The translations under genes and the position numbers were made by a program. 13,041 bases of DNA from NCBI GenBank assembly GCA_003218735.1, contig QHOJ01000165.1, forward strand, positions 1-13,041. Direction: 5' to 3'. This document shows positions 7,111-13,041 of this stretch, piece after piece. Below the pieces are notes generated by a model. That model saw only the letters and a list, made by a program, of their open reading frames with translations, was not told the DNA's origin and did not search any database. Origin of the DNA: Verrucomicrobiota bacterium (GTDB taxonomy: Bacteria; Verrucomicrobiota; Verrucomicrobiia; Chthoniobacterales; UBA10450). The stretch's first letter is position 1. Every line of letters begins with the position of its first letter.

Positions 7111-8604
7111 TCAAACGCGGCGCTGCCACCAAACTGCTGCCCCTAGCAACGCAAAAATAAGCGGCATTCCGACCAGAACGATCCAGCGCAGATTGCGCAA
7201 TGCGTCTTCATTCAGAGTGAAGGTGAGAGGTCTGGAAATTTTCGGTGCGATCCCGATCAACTGCTCGCGACTGAGCAGCCAGTTCACGCTGCCGGAGATG
7301 AAGTCGAGCGCCTGCTGATCTTGTGTGACCGCATTGTCCTGAATGAAAGTGGTGTTGCTAACGACGACCAGCCGCGACGAATTCATCTGCACGCGCTCGT
7401 CCGCACTTGCACCTCTTTCCACGGCGGCGCCAATCGTCGGCGGGGCGCCAGCAGCTTTAGCATCAGTCTGAAATTTGGCCTGGTTATCCGAATTGTAATC
7501 CGTCTCGGCAAAATAGCCTTTCTCCGCCTGGATTAACGGATCGAGGCGAACATTGGCTGCGCGGACGCGGTCTGGCTCAAGCGTGAGCGAAGATGTGCCA
7601 CCAAAAAAAAGCGCACGCACATCGGCCAGACGTTTTGTCACCGGGTTGTTGCCCAGGAAATGGGCCTGCACATCGCGGGTAAGGGCCAGTTCCTCGATTC
7701 CGGTACGCAGGAAAACCATCAGCCGGTCGTCGTTCGCTTTGACGCCAAGGTCGTTGAGAAATGCATCCAATTTTGGCGTCTTTGCCGCGGGATCGCGGAG
7801 CAACAGAATTCGTCCCTGTTTGTCCCAGAAATCTCGCAATAATTTCATTTCGCGATCGGAAAAATCGTATTGCGGTCCGATGATCAGGATCGTCTTCAAT
7901 TCGGATGGAATTGCGCCGAAGTCGAAGAGATTCAACTCCTGGAACTTGATATTTTCGCTCTCAATGAACGCCTTCAGCACGGAGATATTGCTGTTTCCAG
8001 AGAGTGGTGGCTCCTTGTGGCCGAGCACATAGCCGAGAGTATTTTTCTTGCCTTGCACTACATCCATCATCGCGCTCGTAATTGCCTGCTCGCCTTTGAA
8101 AGCGCTGACACGCGGGCCTTCTCCGAAAGCCATTCCGCTCTGGTCGATCTCCGCCATCTCGGACGCCTTCACGGTTTTGTTGCGTCCTTCGTAATCAATC
8201 ACCAGGAGACTTTCGTCACTTACCACCTTGTATTTGTCGAACATCTCTTTCGCGCGGGAAAGATTGCGTTCCGGATCGATGCGTTCGATGTCGATCTTTC
8301 CTTTGCCCGCATACTGGTATTCCGTCAGCAGATTTTGCACGTCAGCGGTAATTGGCGTGCTCGGGGAAAAGAAAACAATGACCCGCATCTTGCCTTTGAT
8401 GGTGCGGAGGAAACGCTTTGTCTTATCCGCTAAGGCGTATTTTTGGTCGCGTGAGAAATCCCAGCGCTCGTAATGTTTGAACGCGATGGAATTCACCATT
8501 GCGGCGAGAAATAAAAGAAGAATGATTTGCGCGAGAACGTTGAAACCGATCTGAATGCGACCGATTTTTTTTGGACGCCCTCGCAGTGTTGTTTCGTCAG
8601 CCAT
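7111..8604 (-). CDS. GldG-like ABC transporter auxiliary protein
   Basis: This 497-residue protein matches the GldG/ABC-type uncharacterised transport auxiliary family. It has an N-terminal membrane segment (about 22-42), the family hallmark after it (RWDFSRDQKYALADKTKRFL, 47-66), a long periplasmic alpha/beta region with VIVFFSPSTP, IDPERN and GYVLGHKEPPL, and a C-terminal membrane segment (about 473-493) ending in WWQRRV. In Bacteroidota, GldG works with GldF and GldA in gliding motility and type IX secretion. Outside that phylum the same trio occurs without gliding, so motility should not be assumed here. The ATG is preceded by GGAGG at 8614-8618 (9-base spacing), inside the end of the permease gene, and only 3 bases separate the two genes. 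That spacing implies a fixed stoichiometric complex with the permease. Confidence 0.88.
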   Translation of the reverse strand: MADETTLRGRPKKIGRIQIGFNVLAQIILLLFLAAMVNSIAFKHYERWDFSRDQKYALADKTKRFLRTIKGKMRVIVFFSPSTPITADVQNLLTEYQYAGKGKIDIERIDPERNLSRAKEMFDKYKVVSDESLLVIDYEGRNKTVKASEMAEIDQSGMAFGEGPRVSAFKGEQAITSAMMDVVQGKKNTLGYVLGHKEPPLSGNSNISVLKAFIESENIKFQELNLFDFGAIPSELKTILIIGPQYDFSDREMKLLRDFWDKQGRILLLRDPAAKTPKLDAFLNDLGVKANDDRLMVFLRTGIEELALTRDVQAHFLGNNPVTKRLADVRALFFGGTSSLTLEPDRVRAANVRLDPLIQAEKGYFAETDYNSDNQAKFQTDAKAAGAPPTIGAAVERGASADERVQMNSSRLVVVSNTTFIQDNAVTQDQQALDFISGSVNWLLSREQLIGIAPKISRPLTFTLNEDALRNLRWIVLVGMPLIFALLGAAVWWQRRV

Positions 8605-8607
8605 TCG

Positions 8608-9363
8608 TCACAGCCTCCATTTGCGTGATTGGAATGCCTGATGAGTGAGCGCCAGCATCACTACTGTCATGCTCAGGTAGAAAACGATTGGCCGGGTATC
8701 GATCACGCCGCGGGAAAATGTTCCCATGTGTTCAATGGCGGAGAAGTAGCCGAGCAAGTCGCGTGCCGCCGAGCTGACGTCGAGGAGAATAAACTGAACC
8801 AGCCCAAGGAAGAACAGCAACGTAATCGCGCAAAAAGAAATGATCGCGGCAATGATTTGGTTCTTCGTCAGAACTGATGCGAGGCAACCAATCGAAAGAT
8901 AAAACATGCCCAGCAACAACAGCATCAAATAGGAACCTGAGTATGCTCCGGCGGAATGCGCAGCGGGCTGGCCAGCGACATATTGAAAAATGACAAAATA
9001 GAACGCGGGTGGAATCCAGAGAATGATATAAAAGATCAGTGCGCCAAAAAATTTCGAGAGCACAACTTGCCAGTCGCGTACTGGCGCAGTCATGAGCGGC
9101 TCAATCGTGCCGAGTTTAAATTCTTCCGCGAACAGGCGCATGGTGATAAGCGGAAAAATCAAGACAAACGCAAACCAGAAGAAGACCGAGTTAAAAAACG
9201 CTTCCTGCACCGTGTATTGGACCTGGCGCTGGTTCATGAACGAAACTTGAAAATAAAAATCAACTCCAGCAATGAGCAGGAAGAAAATGAGAACGACATA
9301 GGCGATCGGCGAGTGAAAATAGCTGCGGACCTCGCGCGAAAGAAGAGTGTAAAACTTGCGCAT
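8608..9363 (-). CDS. ABC-2 type permease, GldF-like
   Basis: This is a 251-residue integral membrane protein with six predicted helices, at about 18-38, 57-77, 104-126, 145-165, 170-194 and 226-243. The cytoplasmic loop after helix 2 carries the ABC-2 coupling-type motif TMRLFAEEFKLGTIEPLMTAPV (within 74-95), and the C-terminus has the GldF-like HMGTFSRGVIDTRPIVFYLS (212-231) ending in QSRKWRL. It is the membrane partner of the ATPase encoded just upstream; two copies would be expected per transporter. It starts 39 bases after the ATPase stop, with no clear ribosome site. The substrate is unknown; related permeases export or act mechanically rather than import. Confidence 0.9.
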   Translation of the reverse strand: MRKFYTLLSREVRSYFHSPIAYVVLIFFLLIAGVDFYFQVSFMNQRQVQYTVQEAFFNSVFFWFAFVLIFPLITMRLFAEEFKLGTIEPLMTAPVRDWQVVLSKFFGALIFYIILWIPPAFYFVIFQYVAGQPAAHSAGAYSGSYLMLLLLGMFYLSIGCLASVLTKNQIIAAIISFCAITLLFFLGLVQFILLDVSSAARDLLGYFSAIEHMGTFSRGVIDTRPIVFYLSMTVVMLALTHQAFQSRKWRL

Positions 9364-9402
9364 GGGCTATTCAGAAAGACGATGTCGATCTTCTAGGCTC
9401 AT

Positions 9403-10338
9403 CTATATCGAATCCGAGTGTGTGATCTCGACGAACACATCTTCAAGCGTCGCCCGGCGCTGGGTCAGCTCGCGCACCCTCCATTGCCGCGTGGTGGCGA
9501 GCCGAAAAATCTCCTCCCGCACATCAGCACCTGATTCCACGCGCAATGAGAAAATCTTCCAGTCACCGTCCGAGTCCACAATCACATCGCGAACCCCTGA
9601 AATTTTCTTCAACTCCTCGACGCCATTGTCGGCCCCCACCTTTGCCTCCAGCAATACCCCGCCAGCTTGCCTGATTTTGCCGAGCAAATTTTCTGGCGTG
9701 TCGCACGCCTCAATTCGCCCTTTGTGAATGATGATGACACGGCTGCATGTCATTTCGACTTCTGGCAAAATGTGCGTGGAAAGCAGGATTGTGTGCTGTT
9801 TGCCGAGGTTTTTGATTAGGTCGCGCACTTGCCGGATTTGATTTGGATCGAGACCGATTGTTGGCTCGTCGAGAATGAGAAGATCGGGCTCATGCAGGAG
9901 GGCATCGGCCAGACCGACTCGTTGCCGATAACCTTTAGAGAGAGCTGCAATGAGTTTATTTTCAACCTCCTTCAAGCCGCAAAGTTCCTTCACATCGCCA
10001 ACCCGCTCCGCGACGCGCCGGTGTGGCACCCCTTTGAGTGCCGCCCGATAGTCGAGATATTCCGTCACTCGCATATCGCTATAAAGCGGCACATTTTCTG
10101 GCATATAACCGAGATGCGCTCGTGCCTGAAGCGATTGCGCAAAGACGTCGAACCCGGCAACCGTCGCGCGACCAGACGTTGGCGGCATGAAACTGGCCAA
10201 AATCCGCATCGTCGTGGTCTTGCCTGCGCCGTTCGGTCCCAAAAATCCCATGATTTCACCTTTGCCGACTTCGAAATTCAAATCCTGGATCGCAGGCTGA
10301 CCGGCGTAACGTTTGGTGAGATTTTCGACCTTAATCAT
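9403..10338 (-). CDS. ABC transporter ATP-binding protein, GldA-like
   Basis: This 311-residue nucleotide-binding subunit drives the adjacent ABC-2 permease. Motifs in order are Walker A GPNGAGKT (34-41), the Q-loop region GYMPENVPLY (78-87, with Glu81 where Gln is usual), the signature LSKGYRQRVG (133-142), Walker B plus catalytic Glu LLILDEPT (153-160, E158), the D-loop GLDP (162-165) and the H-loop H189 in LSTHILPE. A C-terminal domain of about 90 residues (from about 222) follows, with RRATLEDVFVEIT near the end, as in GldA/NatA/CcmA-type ATPases. A modest GGAAG lies 9 bases before the ATG. The gap to the htrA stop is 53 bases, and I see no strong promoter or terminator there, so read-through from htrA is likely. 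Confidence 0.93.
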   Translation of the reverse strand: MIKVENLTKRYAGQPAIQDLNFEVGKGEIMGFLGPNGAGKTTTMRILASFMPPTSGRATVAGFDVFAQSLQARAHLGYMPENVPLYSDMRVTEYLDYRAALKGVPHRRVAERVGDVKELCGLKEVENKLIAALSKGYRQRVGLADALLHEPDLLILDEPTIGLDPNQIRQVRDLIKNLGKQHTILLSTHILPEVEMTCSRVIIIHKGRIEACDTPENLLGKIRQAGGVLLEAKVGADNGVEELKKISGVRDVIVDSDGDWKIFSLRVESGADVREEIFRLATTRQWRVRELTQRRATLEDVFVEITHSDSI

Positions 10339-10391
10339 TTTGCGATACTTCCATGAGACAACCGAACCGGGATTGTGTTGCTAATTTTTGG

Positions 10392-11546
10392 TCAGCGCGC
10401 CGCCATCGTCAAAGTTGCAACTTGGTGGACTTGCCCCCCGGCGTGGATGACACCAATGACGAAGTTCACACTTGTGCCGCTTTGCATCCTCGCCAGCAGG
10501 TTGTCGATTTGCTTGACCGAATTCACGTCCTCCTTGCCTACGCGGTAAATCACAAGACCCCGTTCGACCCCCGCTTCATCCGCTGGACTGCCAGGTTCGA
10601 CCGCCGTAATCAGAACGCCTCGGCTGTGCGCATAACCGAGCGCATCGCTTAATTCTCCGCTCAAATCCTGCACTTGCATTCCAAACAGGCGCTCGGCATT
10701 CGATGTCGATGTTTCACTCGATGGTTGTTGCTTCGGTGCAGGCTGTTTTTGCGCAATTTTTTTAAATCGCGAAACGCTATCGCGGACGACATCCGCCGGA
10801 ATAGCGAAACCCAGTCCTTGAGTGGGTACTCCCTGTGGGGTGAAAGCCATTTTCGCCGAGCTGATTCCAACCAGTCGCCCGGAGATATCGATCACTGGCC
10901 CGCCGCTGTTCCCCGGATTAATCGCTGCATCTGTTTGTACCAGGTCTTTGTATTCAGTGTTGTCCACCGTGATGTGGCGCTTCACCGCGCTCAGAACGCC
11001 TCGGCTGATTGAGCTGCCATAGCCGACGGCGTTGCCGACCACAATTACCGTTTCGCCGAGCAGATTCGGGGAAATGTTGTCGAGGCTGATAAATGGAAAG
11101 TCTGCTTTGGCATCGATCTTGATGAATGCCAGATCGGTTTTGTCATCGCCGGTGATATAGTGTGCGTTGTGCGTTTTGCCGTCATTCGTTGTCACTTGAA
11201 TCCTTAAATCGGCGGCGCGTTCTACGACGTGCTGATTGGTGACGATGTAACCGGCCGGATCGACAATGAAACCTGAGCCAAGGCTTTGCAGAGTCTGACG
11301 AATTTCGCGCGGCCGGACCTGATCGTAGCCAAAGAATTGCGCGTAAAAATCCTCAAATGGATCCCGTACGGTTCTCCTGACCACGCGCTCGGTATTGATA
11401 TTCACGACTGCCGGCAAAACTTTTGCCAGCGCTAAAACCGCCGGTTCCGAAGCTGGATCGGCTTGGGCAAACACACATGTCGATCGAGCGAAGAGAACTC
11501 CGCACGTTCCGGCAAGGCCGAGAATAAATTTCCGACGGGACTGCAT
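10392..11546 (-). CDS. HtrA/DegP-type serine protease with one PDZ domain
   Basis: This 384-residue protein has an export signal and is expected in the periplasm, where HtrA proteases degrade or refold damaged envelope proteins. The signal begins SRRKFILG (3-10), a good twin-arginine pattern, followed by a weakly hydrophobic stretch and an AQA cleavage site after A29. The trypsin-like domain holds the full catalytic triad: H106 in TNQHVV, D138 in KTDLAFIKI, and S214 in NPGNSGGP. A Gln/Pro/Ser linker (about 266-282) leads to a single PDZ domain (about 288-380) with GVLITAVEPGSPADEAGVERG. DegP and DegQ have two PDZ domains; one is DegS-like, but DegS is membrane-anchored by its N-terminus. It is divergent from sucA across 78 bases and heads the run of genes on this strand. 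No Shine-Dalgarno is visible. Confidence 0.92.
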   Translation of the reverse strand: MQSRRKFILGLAGTCGVLFARSTCVFAQADPASEPAVLALAKVLPAVVNINTERVVRRTVRDPFEDFYAQFFGYDQVRPREIRQTLQSLGSGFIVDPAGYIVTNQHVVERAADLRIQVTTNDGKTHNAHYITGDDKTDLAFIKIDAKADFPFISLDNISPNLLGETVIVVGNAVGYGSSISRGVLSAVKRHITVDNTEYKDLVQTDAAINPGNSGGPVIDISGRLVGISSAKMAFTPQGVPTQGLGFAIPADVVRDSVSRFKKIAQKQPAPKQQPSSETSTSNAERLFGMQVQDLSGELSDALGYAHSRGVLITAVEPGSPADEAGVERGLVIYRVGKEDVNSVKQIDNLLARMQSGTSVNFVIGVIHAGGQVHQVATLTMAAR

Positions 11547-11557
11547 TTTGCCGGACC

Positions 11558-11586
11558 AAGTAACGAAACACTCTCCGCACTGTCAA
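11558..11586 (-). promoter_or_regulatory. Candidate promoter for the htrA-led operon
   Basis: On the minus strand, a perfect TTGACA (complement of 11581-11586) is followed by exactly 17 bases and TTACTT (complement of 11558-11563), a poor -10 with 2 of 6 consensus bases. The ATG of htrA lies 11 bases further on, so the leader would be only about 4-5 bases. A weak -10 with a good -35 could suit an activator or an alternative sigma factor, but this is a pattern match only. Confidence 0.35.
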
Positions 11587-11624
11587 CTTGCCGCCCTGCG
11601 TAATAGTCGCAGATTGAATCTTGT

Positions 11625-12683
11625 ATGCGCACCTCAATTGCTACTCGTGCAAATCTTCAACTAATCGAGGACAATTACAGACGGTGGCGGCAAAATCCTG
11701 AATCGGTCGATTCGGGATGGGCCGCCTTTTTCGAGGGCTTTGAGCTGGGAGAGACGCCGGAACGAGATGGCGCCGTCGCCAAGCCTGTCGAAGTTCGCGA
11801 GAGTTCTTTACAGTCTCGCGTAGATGGACTCGTTTACGCCTACCGGACCCTTGGACACACGATTGCGCGCCTTGACCCGCTGCTGGATAAGCGGCGGGAA
11901 AATCCGCTGCTAACGCTGCGCGAACTCGGATTCAGCGAAAAGGATCTGGATCTTCGCGTTTCGTCGAAATTCTTTTTCGGCAACCGGCAGATGACGTTGC
12001 GCGAGATGATCGCCGCGCTGGAAAATATTTACGCAGGCTCGATTGGCTCCGAATTCATGCACATCCAGAACACTCGGGTCCGGAATTGGGTGCTGCACCG
12101 TCTCGAATCGCGGCCAGCGAAAGTGGAGATCCCTCGGGCCGCACAGATCGCTTTGCTGCGCGCGTTGCTGGAAGCGGAATCATTCGAGGTTTTTTTACAT
12201 GCGCATTACGTCGGGCAAAAGCGTTTTTCGCTCCAAGGCGCTGAATCGTTGATGGTGATTCTTGATACTATTCTGCACAAATGCCCGGGTGCCGGCATCG
12301 AGGAGATTTGCATGGGGATGACGCATCGCGGACGTCTCAATGTGCTCGCGAATTTCCTAAAGAAATCGCTTGATGTCATCTTCACCGAATTCACTGAGAA
12401 CTACATTCCCGACTTGGTCGCGGGAGATGGCGATGTGAAATACCACCTGGGCTACCGGACGGTGCGGAAGCTTGGTTCCGGTGGCCAAATTGAAATCAGA
12501 CTCTCGGCCAACCCAAGCCATCTCGAAGCAGTCGATCCGGTTGTCGAAGGCACGGCACGCGCGCGCCAGCGTATTCGCGACTTATTCATGGCGACGCGGC
12601 TTTTGCGGGGCAGGGGATCGTTGCGGAAACCCTCAACATGTCGCAACTGCCCGGTTACGGCACCGGCGGCACCGTGCACATAG
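11625..12683 (+). CDS. sucA: 2-oxoglutarate dehydrogenase E1, N-terminal part (frame broken)
   Basis: This is the N-terminal third or so of the E1 subunit of 2-oxoglutarate dehydrogenase, the ThDP-dependent decarboxylase of the TCA cycle that passes succinyl groups to SucB. Matching features are the start [22 protein letters not shown] (11-32), [17 protein letters not shown] (70-86), [19 protein letters not shown] (187-205), [14 protein letters not shown] (231-244), KYHLGYR (272-278) and [15 protein letters not shown] (295-309). Real homology stops at about residue 319 (near 12580). The last 33 or so residues before the stop at 12683 are out of frame and meaningless. The correct frame resumes at 12581. 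ATG 11625 gives the usual SucA beginning; no ribosome site is evident. It is divergent from htrA. Intact family members are about 900 residues. Confidence 0.9.
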   Translation: MRTSIATRANLQLIEDNYRRWRQNPESVDSGWAAFFEGFELGETPERDGAVAKPVEVRESSLQSRVDGLVYAYRTLGHTIARLDPLLDKRRENPLLTLRELGFSEKDLDLRVSSKFFFGNRQMTLREMIAALENIYAGSIGSEFMHIQNTRVRNWVLHRLESRPAKVEIPRAAQIALLRALLEAESFEVFLHAHYVGQKRFSLQGAESLMVILDTILHKCPGAGIEEICMGMTHRGRLNVLANFLKKSLDVIFTEFTENYIPDLVAGDGDVKYHLGYRTVRKLGSGGQIEIRLSANPSHLEAVDPVVEGTARARQRIRDLFMATRLLRGRGSLRKPSTCRNCPVTAPAAPCT

Positions 12684-13041
12684 TCGTGAACAACCAAATC
12701 GGTTTCACAACACTACCCGAAGACGCGCGCTCGTCGATGTACGCCACCGACATCGCGAAGATGATTGAAGCACCAATTTTCCATGTCAACGGCGACGACC
12801 CTCTTGCCGTGAAATTCGTGACGGAGATGGCGCTCGATTTTCGTCAGGAATTTGGACGCGACGTCGTGATCGACATGTATTGCTACCGCAAACACGGCCA
12901 CCAGGAAGTTGACGAACCGTCATTCACTCAGCCCGATCTTTACGCCAGGATCGAGAACCGACCGTCGGTGGCACAGTTATACAAACGGGAGCTGCTGGAG
13001 GCTGGCGCACTCAGTGAGGACGACGCGGCCTCGCTCGAAAC
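12581..13041 (+). CDS. sucA: 2-oxoglutarate dehydrogenase E1, ThDP-binding part (continued frame, runs off window)
   Basis: This is the continuation of sucA in another frame (codons begin at 12581), open for 153 codons to the window end. It opens with [19 protein letters not shown], the start of the ThDP-binding motif (GDA at 12590-12598), and the paired Asn residues of that motif (NNQIGFTT) begin at 12689. [39 protein letters not shown] and TQPDLYARI follow, all strong E1 signatures. It has no start codon of its own at the junction; the first internal ATG is at 12638, after the motif has begun, so it would not give a working enzyme alone. Either a sequencing or assembly fault joins the two frames, or the gene is truly inactivated. 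The 3' end lies beyond the window. Confidence 0.88.

Noticed and set aside
7870..8433. Open frame of 187 codons on the + strand
   Set aside because: It is antisense to the GldG-like gene, which has clear family hallmarks and a good ribosome site. Nothing recognisable is encoded.
7111..10338. Reading the GldA/F/G-like genes as evidence of gliding motility or type IX secretion
   Set aside because: No other gliding or type IX genes are in the window, and this ABC trio is found in many non-gliding bacteria.
12472..12768. 98-codon + frame across the sucA break
   Set aside because: It bridges the lesion in the third frame, yet its translation has no similarity to E1 on either side. It does not rescue the gene.
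1..13041. CRISPR arrays, insertion sequences, phage genes or a defence system
   Set aside because: I saw no regularly spaced repeats, transposase or integrase motifs, or terminal inverted repeats. The CPBP protein alone is not evidence of a defence or bacteriocin locus.

Overview
The window is a dense stretch of bacterial chromosome of medium-to-high GC, with no plasmid, phage, IS or CRISPR signs. The gene set suggests a diderm, menaquinone-using bacterium, most plausibly a soil Verrucomicrobiota lineage (Spartobacteria/Chthoniobacterales type). The reasons are outer-membrane assembly genes (BamD-like, LptE), MenG/UbiE, a GldA/F/G-type ABC cluster with DUF4340, and a small Lys/Arg-rich protein with a duplicated KARWA motif. 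The taxonomic call is inference from protein style, not from a marker gene.

Layout. (1) Positions 1-2806, + strand: a cell-envelope block. It holds a secreted BamD/YfiO-like TPR protein with a Pro/Ala/Ser tail, an LptE-type lipoprotein overlapping it by 4 bases, and a cytosolic kinesin-light-chain-like TPR protein. A perfect TATAAT at 77-82 suggests that transcription starts inside the longest possible first reading frame, so the real start is probably 162. (2) 2909-2990: tRNA-Leu(CAG). (3) 3086-3403, - strand: a small basic protein with two copies of a (S/T)xAxRxxLxxxxKARWA motif. A 181-base spacer separates it from the divergent menG/ubiE gene (3585-4298, +). (4) 4450-11546, - strand: six genes in one direction with mostly tiny gaps, namely an HtrA-type protease, a Gld-like ABC ATPase, an ABC-2 permease, a GldG-like auxiliary protein, a DUF4340 protein with four repeats, and a CPBP intramembrane protease. 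(5) 11625 to the end, + strand, divergent from htrA: 2-oxoglutarate dehydrogenase E1 (sucA), whose reading frame is broken near 12570-12583 and which runs off the window.

How the genes may work together. The first block belongs to outer-membrane biogenesis: beta-barrel assembly and LPS delivery. The six-gene minus-strand run looks like an envelope module. It has an ATP-driven GldA/F-type exporter or mechanochemical complex, two large periplasm-facing accessory proteins (GldG-like, DUF4340), and proteases at each end (soluble periplasmic HtrA, membrane-embedded CPBP). The protease bracketing is the most system-like feature of the window. The two observations most worth checking are that bracketing and the sucA lesion, which combines a frame change with an apparent loss of about ten codons just before the ThDP-binding motif.
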